64,000 nt of DNA. Source: Bacteroidota bacterium. Lineage in GTDB: Bacteria; Bacteroidota; Bacteroidia; Bacteroidales; UBA7960. Shown piece by piece: positions 1 to 8,295 of the stretch. The first letter of the stretch is position 1. Each line of letters begins with the position of its first letter. The stretch is taken from NCBI GenBank assembly GCA_007694165.1, contig RECE01000245.1, positions 19,592-83,591 on the forward strand, given 5' to 3'. The notes under the pieces are model-generated. The model ran no database searches. It was not told the DNA's origin and saw only the letters and a program-made list of their open reading frames with translations. The position numbers and the translations under genes are program-made.

Positions 1-28
1 TTTCTTATTTTTATGTTTTAAGGGATTT

Positions 29-655
29 ATGACGATCACAGAAAAACTTCAGAAATGCTTCAAAGCCCCACTTCCGGGTTTTACAGCTCAACTGCAGATG
101 GCACCTACCTACAGGATGAATGATTTGCTCAATGCAGACAACCATATCAATGCAGTGAAGAGTAGTGTGCTGATTCTGTTTTATGAAAAGGGAGGAGAAT
201 ACTACCTGCCGTTTATCAAAAGACCTCATTACGATGGTGTTCACAGTGGTCAGATAGCATTTCCAGGGGGACGATGGGAGGCTACTGATAAAAGCATGTA
301 TCATACAGCCTTGCGTGAAGCCAGGGAGGAGATCGGTATTTATTCTGAAAAAGTAAGTTATATGGGCAAACTTACAGATTTATACATTCCCCCCAGCAAC
401 TATATTGTGAGTCCGTTTACCGGCATATACCACTCCACAAAAACATTTGTGGCAGATCCAACCGAAGTAGCCGCAATCATTGAGGTTCCCCTCTCATTTT
501 TTCTTCGCCCGGAAGCGCGCACAGAAGCGCAGTTGAAACTTTCAAGCGGACAAGAGATCACCACACCCTGCTTTAATTATAACAACCATATTATTTGGGG
601 AGCCACAGCAATGATATTGAATGAACTCATTGTACTGTGGAAAACTACGGTATAA
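29..655 (+). CDS. Nudix hydrolase, CoA pyrophosphatase (NudL/YeaB-like)
   Basis: Probably hydrolyses the pyrophosphate of CoA or its derivatives in the cytoplasm. The 208-residue protein has the UPF0035-type lead-in (GQIAFPGG) running straight into a Nudix helix ending TALREAREEIGI. Spacing follows the NudL variant (GG-x5-D-x8-REAxEExGI), which carries one extra residue relative to the generic Nudix box; this separates CoA hydrolases from ADP-ribose or MutT types. The length is normal for the family. The start lies 28 bases into the window, so upstream context is not visible. It is followed by a 180-base gap, so it is not obviously co-transcribed with the next gene. The family call is firm; the exact substrate is inferred. 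Confidence 0.88.
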   Translation: MTITEKLQKCFKAPLPGFTAQLQMAPTYRMNDLLNADNHINAVKSSVLILFYEKGGEYYLPFIKRPHYDGVHSGQIAFPGGRWEATDKSMYHTALREAREEIGIYSEKVSYMGKLTDLYIPPSNYIVSPFTGIYHSTKTFVADPTEVAAIIEVPLSFFLRPEARTEAQLKLSSGQEITTPCFNYNNHIIWGATAMILNELIVLWKTTV

Positions 656-781
656 TACAGGTAATTTATCGGGTAAGCCCATTAACTTCAAAGGGCTAAT
701 TTTGAAGAAGTGTTTAATTAAGAGTTTAATAGTAGTTTGTTATCAATAAACCTGCTAAAAATACTTATAACTTTTATCTGA

Positions 782-821
782 AAAACAGTTCTCAAACCTA
801 TAAAACAGTTCTCAAACCCAT
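782..821. repeat. Two tandem 20-bp units upstream of the YfiR-like gene
   Basis: The unit AAAACAGTTCTCAAACCTAT is followed directly by a second copy with one base changed (19 of 20 identical). The repeat ends 14 bases before the ATG at 836, so it occupies the 5' leader or promoter-proximal region of the YfiR-like gene. It could be a tandem operator, a leader element or simple slippage. Confidence 0.8.
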
Positions 822-835
822 AAAAAAGAATAGTT

Positions 836-1360
836 ATGAAAAAGTTAAATTACCTTCTATTGTCTATTGTATTGATGGTGCTTTGTATCGGCAACACCCA
901 GGCACAGTCAGATTTCCGAATGCAATCTGTATTTATATACAACTTTACCCGTCTTATCGCATGGCCTGCAGATTACCAGAGTGGTGATTTTATTATCGCT
1001 GTGTACGGCAACTCGGGCATGAGTCAGGAGATTGAAGAAATGGCAAGGACTAAAAGAGCCGGGAACCAAAGTATTGTAGCTGCAAACTTTAGTTCGGTGG
1101 AGGATATTTCCAAATGCCATATTCTGTATATTCCCTCTAATCAAAGCAGGAGGATTTCGGAGATTGTAGCTGCATTAAAGGCGAAAAACATCAATGCTTT
1201 GGTGATTACGGATTCACGCAATGCGATTAACAATGGCTCGGTAATTAATTTTACCATTGTTGATAACCGTCACCGATTCGAATTAAGCCAGGATAATGCA
1301 CGTGCCATGGGACTCAACCCTGGTGGGGAAATAGCACGACTGGCGATTCTAACTGATTAA
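836..1360 (+). CDS. YfiR-like (DUF4154) periplasmic protein
   Basis: Secreted protein of 174 residues with a signal peptide ending near TQAQ (about residue 24). Family hallmarks are visible: an early FIYNFTRLIAWP segment matching the usual YxYNFxKYxxWP start, a central CHILYIP strand, and a C-terminal region with INFTIVDNRHRFELS followed by A-x-GLNPGGEIARLA. In Pseudomonas, YfiR is the periplasmic inhibitor of YfiN, a HAMP-containing diguanylate cyclase. Here the next gene, 127 bases downstream on the same strand, is a HAMP-containing membrane receptor, so a similar periplasmic regulator/receptor pairing is inferred. No GGDEF protein is nearby. A two-copy 20-bp repeat precedes the start. Family call good, role inferred. 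Confidence 0.82.
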   Translation: MKKLNYLLLSIVLMVLCIGNTQAQSDFRMQSVFIYNFTRLIAWPADYQSGDFIIAVYGNSGMSQEIEEMARTKRAGNQSIVAANFSSVEDISKCHILYIPSNQSRRISEIVAALKAKNINALVITDSRNAINNGSVINFTIVDNRHRFELSQDNARAMGLNPGGEIARLAILTD

Positions 1361-1487
1361 AATGGTGAAGTCTTTTGTTCTTCAGGTTGTTGGAGTTGCT
1401 ATTTTTTTTTCATCAGTGTGATACAATTTTCGTAATTTTAGCCCGAAAAACAATTCATATAGTATTATATAATTAAAATGTCTTTAA

Positions 1488-3422
1488 ATGAGGCTAACCA
1501 TTGGAAGAAAACTTAGCATTGGTTTTACACTCCTGATTCTGTTTTTTCTAATCAGTATTACCACGATTTATATTACGCTCACCAGGGTTCAAAATGTAAA
1601 CGAACGCAACAGTGAGGTCTATGTGCCATCAATGAACCTCTTGATGGAGCTGAAGAGCCAGATAGTAGAATCGGAAAAACTTATCGGAACCTGGATTTTC
1701 ATCCAGAGTATTGATGATACCCCTGATAAGAACCGTCTCAGAGAGCTTATTAATAATGATTATCCGACTCTGCGCGATGAACTGCTTGGAATATCTCAGC
1801 AATGGAATGCAGAGCAGGCAGAAGAGTTGCAGGAGGTTTTGCGCCAGATTGGCGAATTATTTATTACCTACGGCTTTGTAATGGATGAGCTTTCGGATTT
1901 CATGAGTTACGATGATGTAATGGTCATTTTTGAAATCAGACCCATGATGGAAGAAGGCGGCACCATTGTAAGAAATACCAGGCAATTGATTCAAGGTCTT
2001 GATAATCTCCTTGATGTGCAGCGCGCTGTCGTTGCCGCAGGACAGTCGGATATGGAGGTAACCCTGGAACGATTCAGAAGCCTGAGTTTCCTGTTGGGTA
2101 TAATTATCGTAGTGGGAGGTATTATTATCGCTTCTGTTTTTGTAAGGATGATTACCAAACCGGTTCTTTATCTTCGCAATATTCTTAATGAAATGGGTGA
2201 AGGTAAACTTCCCCAGCACAGCCTGAAGGGGAGGGAAGATGAAATTGGCGATATGAGCAAGGCCCTTAATTTTTTAATTGAAGGGCTGAAAGAGAAAGTA
2301 ACTTTTGCTTCAGAGATTGGCAATGGCAACTTCGAACATGAGTTTAAGCCATTGAGCGATGAAGATACCCTGGGGATCTCACTTGTTGAAATGCGCGGAA
2401 GCCTTCAACAGGCAAAAACAGAGGAAGACAAAAGAAAAATTGAAGATACCAAACGAAACTGGTCTACCCAGGGAGTTGCAAGGTTTGCTGAATTGCTCAG
2501 ACAAAACAATGATAATCTTCACGAGCTTTCTTTCAATATTATCAGAAACCTTGTGGGCTATCTTGAAGCCAACCAGGGAGGGGTGTTTATCCTGAGTGAA
2601 GATACAGAAGAACCCAGTGTTGAGCTCTTTGCCTGCTATGCTTATGAGCGACGCAAGTTCTTGAAGAAAATTATTACCAAAGGTGAAGGGCTTGTAGGAA
2701 CCTGCTTGCAGGAGGGTGATACCATTTATCTTACGGATGTTCCTGATAGTTACATCAATATTACCTCCGGCCTGGGCGACTCCAATCCCAGATGTATTCT
2801 TATCGTACCTCTTAAATTAAACGATGAAATATTTGGAGTTATTGAAATTGCTTCTTTCAAGGTGCTGGAACCTCACCAGATTGAGTTTGTTGAGAAAGTA
2901 GCAGAATCCATTGCTTCGACTATCTCCAGTGTTAAGATCAATATTCGTACAACCGAACTGCTGCACCAGTCGCAGGAGCAAAGTGAAGAAATGAGAGCAC
3001 AGGAAGAGGAAATGCGTCAGAACATGGAAGAAATGCATGCTACACAGGAGGAAATGGAAAGAAAAGAAATTGAAAGTGAAGGCTTTTTTGCTGCCATGAA
3101 CAATTCAATTGCTTTTATGGAACTATCGGTTGACTGTAAAGTAAAGAAGATAAACCCGATATTCGCAGGCATTGTAAATTATTCAGAAAACGAGGTGGAT
3201 TCACTCAGTTTCTTTAAAATGTTTGATAAAGCCTTTATGGAAAGCCAGGGAATGCTTAACGTGACAGATACCCTGAGCAATGGCACCAGCCTGGATGGAG
3301 ATTTCATGCTTCTCAGAAGAGATGGAAAGACTGTTCATGTGAAAGGAGCTTTCAAACATGTTCTTAATAAGTATGGAGCACCGCTGAAAATCTTATTTGT
3401 GGTTCAGAAGATAAAAGAATAA
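1488..3422 (+). CDS. Membrane receptor: four-helix sensor, HAMP, GAF, coiled coil, PAS (no output domain)
   Basis: Inner-membrane signalling protein of 644 residues. Visible order: TM1 about 10-30; a mostly helical periplasmic segment 31-198 resembling a four-helix-bundle sensor; TM2 200-219; HAMP about 220-272; a linker; GAF about 345-485; a Glu/Met-rich coiled coil about 490-528 (EEMRAQEEEMRQNMEEMHAT); PAS about 530-640. There is no histidine kinase, GGDEF, EAL, methyl-accepting or guanylyl cyclase domain, and the protein ends after the PAS fold. The next gene is a paralogue sharing everything from HAMP on. The 5' neighbour is a YfiR-like protein that could act on the periplasmic part. A strong terminator follows directly. 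Output mechanism unknown. Confidence 0.85.
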   Translation: MRLTIGRKLSIGFTLLILFFLISITTIYITLTRVQNVNERNSEVYVPSMNLLMELKSQIVESEKLIGTWIFIQSIDDTPDKNRLRELINNDYPTLRDELLGISQQWNAEQAEELQEVLRQIGELFITYGFVMDELSDFMSYDDVMVIFEIRPMMEEGGTIVRNTRQLIQGLDNLLDVQRAVVAAGQSDMEVTLERFRSLSFLLGIIIVVGGIIIASVFVRMITKPVLYLRNILNEMGEGKLPQHSLKGREDEIGDMSKALNFLIEGLKEKVTFASEIGNGNFEHEFKPLSDEDTLGISLVEMRGSLQQAKTEEDKRKIEDTKRNWSTQGVARFAELLRQNNDNLHELSFNIIRNLVGYLEANQGGVFILSEDTEEPSVELFACYAYERRKFLKKIITKGEGLVGTCLQEGDTIYLTDVPDSYINITSGLGDSNPRCILIVPLKLNDEIFGVIEIASFKVLEPHQIEFVEKVAESIASTISSVKINIRTTELLHQSQEQSEEMRAQEEEMRQNMEEMHATQEEMERKEIESEGFFAAMNNSIAFMELSVDCKVKKINPIFAGIVNYSENEVDSLSFFKMFDKAFMESQGMLNVTDTLSNGTSLDGDFMLLRRDGKTVHVKGAFKHVLNKYGAPLKILFVVQKIKE

Positions 3423-3457
3423 ACTAAAAAACCGGAAGATTCCGGTTTTTTAGTTTA
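3422..3457 (+). terminator. Rho-independent terminator after the first HAMP-GAF receptor
   Basis: Perfect 17-bp inverted repeat (AAACTAAAAAACCGGAA / TTCCGGTTTTTTAGTTT) around a 2-base centre, starting at the stop codon, with a T-run in the 3' arm. It separates the two receptor genes into different transcription units unless readthrough occurs. Confidence 0.85.
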
Positions 3458-3654
3458 TGGGCTGTCTGTTAAATAGGTTGTTTGCTCTGAAAATAATACA
3501 TGTAAGGCAAATAATACAGGGTGTTGTTTTATCGAATCGAAAAGTAAGTTATTATAACCCTTATTGTTTGAGAGTAGCAGTAAAAGGCAATATACCCGGT
3601 TCAGGGCAAACTGCCTGAATACAAATCAAAACTATTGTAAACAAATCCATTGTG

Positions 3655-6000
3655 ATGATTTCTTTCAGAAACTTGCGGATACGTCAAAAGATGTTGTTGC
3701 TGATAATGTCAATAACATCAATTATCTACCTTCTCTCATTTGGGTACATCACGCTTAGAATGAGTGAAAAAGCTCACAGGGACGCAGGAGAAATGGCAAA
3801 TATGCAAGCCCGTGAATACGCAAATCATATGACCCATGAGCTCAACAAAGATTTCAACCTTTCGCGGGGAATAGGATGGGCACTGCAAAACTTTCCTGAT
3901 TATCCCCTTGAAATGACTGAGGATATTGTTTCACCTGTTTTGTATGAGTTCCTGGATCGCAACCCCGGATTTTATTCTACCTGGGTTAGCCTGGAGTTAA
4001 ACACATTGTTGCCTGATTACTATCTTCCCTACGGGCGGGTAAGGTATACCTGGCTAAGGCAAAACGGGCAGCTGATTTTTCAAAGGGATACATTAAACCT
4101 GGAGGGAGACGATGAAGGTAGTCTGTACGCTCAAATTAAAAGCCAAAAGGCAGAAGCCATTACCAATCCCTATTGGTACAGCTATTCCGGCAATGTAGAA
4201 GACCAGATCCTGGAAGTGAGCCCATGCATCCCTATTATTATCAACGGTCATTTTGCCGGTCTTGCAGGAACTGATATCATTCTCGATCGGTTCCAGGAGC
4301 TTGTTCTCTCCATCAAACCTTTTGATGTGGGCTATACGTATTTGCTTTCCAATGATGGCACCTACGTGGGACACCCCAACCCGCATTTTCTCGGAGAAAA
4401 GATTTCTGAAATAAGAGAAACCTATTTTCACAATTTTGGTCTGGATAAATCCATCAGGCAGGGTGAGTTTATTTCTCATTTTGCCTTTAGTGAAAATCTG
4501 GATGAAGAAGCGTTGATTACTTATGCTCCTATACATATCGGTGATACCAGCACACCATGGTCTTTTGCTGTAGTTATACCGCGAAGTTTTATTACTGCCG
4601 AAGCCAACCACATATTTTACCGTTCCCTGATAGTTGCGGTGCTGGGGTTACTCGTACTCACATGGGCTACTTTTATAATTGCCAACAATGTCACCAGACC
4701 CTTGATGAAAACTACAGCCGTAATCAGTACAATTGCAACCGGTGACATTAATAACATTAAAGAGCTAAGGGTAGAAGGCAAGGACGAAAACGCTCAAATG
4801 GCTCTCAGTTTGAATAAATTACTATCCGGATTAAAAGCAACGGCAGGGTTTGCAGAGAAGATTGGCCGGGGCGAATTAAGTGCGTTGTTCCATAAACTTG
4901 GAGAAAATGATGTTTTGGGTACAGCACTTCTCAATATGCGCGACAGCCTTGAAAAAGCAAAAGAAGAAGAGGAAAAGCGCAAGGCAGAAGATACCATCAG
5001 AAATTGGGCTACCAACGGAATGGCCCGATTTGCAGATATCCTCAGGTTTAACAACGATAATCTGGAAGAACTCAGTTTTAACGTCTTGAAAAATCTTGTC
5101 AAATATCTGGACGCAAACCAGGGAGGTTTGTTCGTATTCAATGATGAGGACAAAAATGAACCTTTTCTTGAAATGACGGCATGTTATGCCTATGACAGGA
5201 AAAAGTATATTACCAGGAAAATTGCTATCGGTGAGGGGTTAACAGGTGCCTGTTTTCTGGAGAAAAAGCCTATTCTCATGACCGACATTCCGCAGGATTA
5301 TGTAAAGATAACTTCGGGCCTGGGTGATGAAAACCCAAACAGCCTCTTAATCATTCCCTTATTGCTCAATGAAAAGGTTTATGGGGTAATCGAGCTTGCT
5401 TCCTTTAAAAAATTTGAGCCCTATCATGTAGAGTTCATCGAAAAAGTAGCAGAGAATATTGCGAGCACATTATCAGCGGTAAAAATCAATATCCGGACTG
5501 CCTACCTGTTGGAACAATCGCAACAGCAGGCTGAAGAAATGCGTGCACAGGAAGAAGAAATGAGGCAAAATATGGAAGAAATGCATGCTACCCAGGAAGA
5601 GATGTCGCGCAAAGACAAGGAACTTCATTCTCTTGTTGAAACCTCCGAATCCTTATTTTGTGTAATGGAGTATAACAAAGAGGGAGTGATTCTTAAAGTA
5701 AATCATAATTTTGAGAAAATCTGCGGATACACTGATTCGGAGCTGTCAGGCAAGCATCATAGTATCTTGTTTGATAAAGCTAACTGGGAGCAGTCGGCAA
5801 ATTATCGGAAATTCTGGGAACTACTCAGAAGAGGGCAGGCTGTTAAAGGGATGCTCAAAAGAAAGCACAAAGAAGGAACCGATTTTTTTATCAAAGGAGT
5901 TACCAAAGCACATCTGGATGAAAACGGCCAGATTGAAAAGGTGGTTGAGATTACCATTGATATAACGAAAGAAGTTTCAGCTTCGGAAAAAAGCGCATAA
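3655..6000 (+). CDS. Membrane receptor: dCache sensor, HAMP, GAF, coiled coil, PAS (no output domain)
   Basis: Paralogue of the preceding receptor with a different sensor. Visible order: TM1 about 13-34; a double-Cache-type extracytoplasmic domain about 40-315, with NPYWYSYSG, a G-LAGTDI strand and YTYLLSNDGTYVGHPN; TM2 about 323-344; HAMP about 345-398; GAF about 475-612; coiled coil 620-655 containing the same EEMRAQEEEMRQNMEEMHAT stretch as its neighbour; PAS about 660-775. No kinase or cyclase follows. The listed ORF begins at a GTG (3652) immediately before an ATG (3655); I chose the ATG. dCache domains usually bind small molecules such as amino acids or carboxylates. Because sensor inputs differ and cytoplasmic parts match, the two proteins may feed one shared partner. 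Confidence 0.86.
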   Translation: MISFRNLRIRQKMLLLIMSITSIIYLLSFGYITLRMSEKAHRDAGEMANMQAREYANHMTHELNKDFNLSRGIGWALQNFPDYPLEMTEDIVSPVLYEFLDRNPGFYSTWVSLELNTLLPDYYLPYGRVRYTWLRQNGQLIFQRDTLNLEGDDEGSLYAQIKSQKAEAITNPYWYSYSGNVEDQILEVSPCIPIIINGHFAGLAGTDIILDRFQELVLSIKPFDVGYTYLLSNDGTYVGHPNPHFLGEKISEIRETYFHNFGLDKSIRQGEFISHFAFSENLDEEALITYAPIHIGDTSTPWSFAVVIPRSFITAEANHIFYRSLIVAVLGLLVLTWATFIIANNVTRPLMKTTAVISTIATGDINNIKELRVEGKDENAQMALSLNKLLSGLKATAGFAEKIGRGELSALFHKLGENDVLGTALLNMRDSLEKAKEEEEKRKAEDTIRNWATNGMARFADILRFNNDNLEELSFNVLKNLVKYLDANQGGLFVFNDEDKNEPFLEMTACYAYDRKKYITRKIAIGEGLTGACFLEKKPILMTDIPQDYVKITSGLGDENPNSLLIIPLLLNEKVYGVIELASFKKFEPYHVEFIEKVAENIASTLSAVKINIRTAYLLEQSQQQAEEMRAQEEEMRQNMEEMHATQEEMSRKDKELHSLVETSESLFCVMEYNKEGVILKVNHNFEKICGYTDSELSGKHHSILFDKANWEQSANYRKFWELLRRGQAVKGMLKRKHKEGTDFFIKGVTKAHLDENGQIEKVVEITIDITKEVSASEKSA

Positions 6001-6237
6001 TTGAGAATAAATGTTGATATTTGAGTTTAGAAATTAAACGCGGTTTGCCAATACAATCTGACAAGCAAAAATGTAAGGCTCTGATAAAACAGTGCATTTG
6101 CTTGATGCACATATGATTTGCTGAAAAAAATCAACCGGGCATTACAGACTTGTAATTGCCTTGAAATAAAGGATTTAAATACATTATGCTTCGTGCAATT
6201 TCCATCATTTTAATGAATTAACTAAATTATATTCAAA

Positions 6238-6690
6238 ATGAAAGTAATAAAAATATTGCTGGTTACATGGGCTGTGTCTCTTTTGTTTACTGCCTGTAAG
6301 CAAGAAGAAACCCCTGAAAAGGTTATGATGAAATTTGCCAACCACTTTGCTGCCGGCGAGTATACTGAAGCTGCAAAGTATGGAACACCCTCTACCGTTC
6401 AGTTGCTGGAAATGATGGAGGCCCTTGCTTCTGTTGGCTTTTATTTGCCTGAAGATGATCAAATAGAAAAGTACTCTCTGGATGATTTTGATTGCACTGT
6501 CAGCGGCACTACAGCCCTTTGCAGCTATCTGGAATATGGCGAAATTGCTGAAGTGAGCCTGGTGAAGACTGAGGGTCAATGGCTGGTAGATATACCTCTG
6601 GATGACCTTTATGATGAAGATGACTGGTTTGAGGATGAGGATGAGGACGATGACTGGTTTTCTGAGGGCCTGCTAAATCCAGCCAATTGA
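6238..6690 (+). CDS. Small lipoprotein with acidic tail (DUF4878-like)
   Basis: Predicted lipoprotein of 150 residues: the signal peptide ends in a lipobox LFTAC near residue 20. The mature part starts with PEKVMMKFANHFAAGEYTEA, which resembles the start of small NTF2-like/DUF4878 lipoproteins, and has a short beta-rich region ending GQWLVDI. The C-terminus is extremely acidic and contains DDWFEDEDEDDDWF, a near-duplication of a DDWF block. Function unknown. It is convergent with the photolyase gene, only 8 bases from its stop codon. The lipoprotein call is secure; the family assignment is weak. Confidence 0.75.
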   Translation: MKVIKILLVTWAVSLLFTACKQEETPEKVMMKFANHFAAGEYTEAAKYGTPSTVQLLEMMEALASVGFYLPEDDQIEKYSLDDFDCTVSGTTALCSYLEYGEIAEVSLVKTEGQWLVDIPLDDLYDEDDWFEDEDEDDDWFSEGLLNPAN

Positions 6691-6698
6691 TCAAATAG

Positions 6699-7997
6699 CT
6701 ATCCGTTGAGGGCTTTCTTAAAAGTCGAAAGGCATCTTTCTCTGGCAAATTTATGATCTACCATAGGTTGGATGTATTTGTCAGTATTGTATTCCGGAAG
6801 CCAATTGTTGATATATTCTGCTTTTGGGTCAAACTTCTTTTGTTGCTCCGAAGGATTAAAAATCCTGAAATAAGGAGCTGCATCACATCCGCTTCCGGCA
6901 CTCCATTGCCAGCCACCGTTATTGCTTGAAAGTTCATAGTCAAGGAGTTTTTCTGCAAACCATGCTTCACCCCATCGCCAGTCGATCAACAGGTGTTTGG
7001 TAAGAAAGCTTGCCGTTATCATCCTTACACGATTGTGCATATAGCCAGTTGCTGACAGCTCTCTCATTCCGGCATCAACAATGGGAAACCCTGTTTTGCC
7101 TTCTTTCCATTTTTCGAATTCATCCTTATCATTGCGCCAGGGTATTTTGTCGTACTTTGGTTTGAAAGAGTCATTTACTACCTTAGGGTAATGCCATAAT
7201 ATCATGGCATAAAACTCTCTCCAGAAAAGTTCATTGAGAAAAGTATCATTCATTTCCCGGGCTTTCCTGGCAAGGGATCTCAAACTTACTGTGCCAAATC
7301 TCAAATGCACTCCCAACTTGGAGGTTCCTTTTCTGGCCGGATAATCGCGGGTTTTATGATACTGTTCCATCAAGGTATCTCCAACGTTTTTACCCGGGAA
7401 ATCAATGCCGGGAGATGCAAATCCAAGATCTTTTTGCCGGGGAAGTTTTGTGTTTTCCAGTTTAGCAAAAGCGTTTAGATGCTCTTCCGATTGGTAATGT
7501 GTTAAATGTTCGGAGGTTAATTTTTCGCTGCATTTTTTTCCATAAGGTGTAAATACATTATACGGGGTATCATCACTTTTGAGCACCTCGTTTTTATCGA
7601 AGAGCAAATGGTCAAGGTAGCTTTTAAACTCAACTCCTTTCTCTTTGAGTATTCGGGCTATCTCATTGTCACGCTTTATTCCGTATGGCTCATGATCCTT
7701 GTTGGTATAGACGGATTGAATAGCATAATCCTTCAACAGCTTTTGAAAAATTTCAGTTGGTTTTCCTTTCAGCACCATCAGATGTTTCCCTTTTTTCTTC
7801 AGGTCTTCGTCCATTTTCCTGATACTTTGATAGATAAAGTCAACCCGTGCATCATTTTCAGGCAAACTTTCGGTGATATCTGTATCGAAAATAAACAGAG
7901 GAATGATGTTCTTTTCCTCTGTCAGGGCATAATAGAGCCCTTTGTTATCCTCGAGGCGTAAATCGCGTCGAAACCAAAATATTGAATATTGTTTCAT
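6699..7997 (-). CDS. phrB: Deoxyribodipyrimidine photolyase (class I-like)
   Basis: Repairs UV-induced cyclobutane pyrimidine dimers using light and reduced FAD. The N-terminal alpha/beta antenna-binding domain opens with IFWFRRDLRLEDN; the FAD-binding helical domain has GFPIVDAGMRELSATGYMHN, RMITASFLTKHLLIDWRWG and NNGGWQWSAGSGCDAAPYFR, the signature region of class I photolyases/cryptochromes, including tryptophans expected for electron transfer. The listed ORF starts upstream at 8054, but homology begins at MKQYSIFWFRRD, so I use the ATG at 7997, giving 432 residues, close to the usual length. Divergent from the TonB receptor gene. A cryptochrome-like sensory role cannot be excluded from sequence. 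Confidence 0.93.
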   Translation of the reverse strand: MKQYSIFWFRRDLRLEDNKGLYYALTEEKNIIPLFIFDTDITESLPENDARVDFIYQSIRKMDEDLKKKGKHLMVLKGKPTEIFQKLLKDYAIQSVYTNKDHEPYGIKRDNEIARILKEKGVEFKSYLDHLLFDKNEVLKSDDTPYNVFTPYGKKCSEKLTSEHLTHYQSEEHLNAFAKLENTKLPRQKDLGFASPGIDFPGKNVGDTLMEQYHKTRDYPARKGTSKLGVHLRFGTVSLRSLARKAREMNDTFLNELFWREFYAMILWHYPKVVNDSFKPKYDKIPWRNDKDEFEKWKEGKTGFPIVDAGMRELSATGYMHNRVRMITASFLTKHLLIDWRWGEAWFAEKLLDYELSSNNGGWQWSAGSGCDAAPYFRIFNPSEQQKKFDPKAEYINNWLPEYNTDKYIQPMVDHKFARERCLSTFKKALNG

Positions 7998-8261
7998 GAA
8001 ACCTTTTTTCCATAAACAACATACCTGATGGAATAGTTCGCCGCGGTGAGCCAATATATACTATGCAATCCTGTTTTTTCAGAGTTAGCCATTTCTGAGT
8101 GAGGCTATGGTGTTCGTTTTATGATAGATTTTGGTTAACTGTATGTTATTTTTGAAGTGTTAAACTGCCGATGCATTTATTGTATTTGTAGTTTTTTTAT
8201 GATTGGCATAAAACTTGAAGAATAATTAATCTGATTTACCGTTATGTGTGAAATTAATTTG

Positions 8262-8269
8262 CATCTTTG
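8262..8269 (+). promoter_or_regulatory. Possible Bacteroidota -7 box for the TonB receptor gene
   Basis: CATCTTTG matches the TAnnTTTG -7 consensus at 7 of 8 positions and lies 26 bases before the chosen ATG at 8296. No clear TTTG -33 box sits at the ideal distance, so this is tentative. Confidence 0.35.
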
Positions 8270-8295
8270 CACAAAATTTACCAACCCATTCATGT

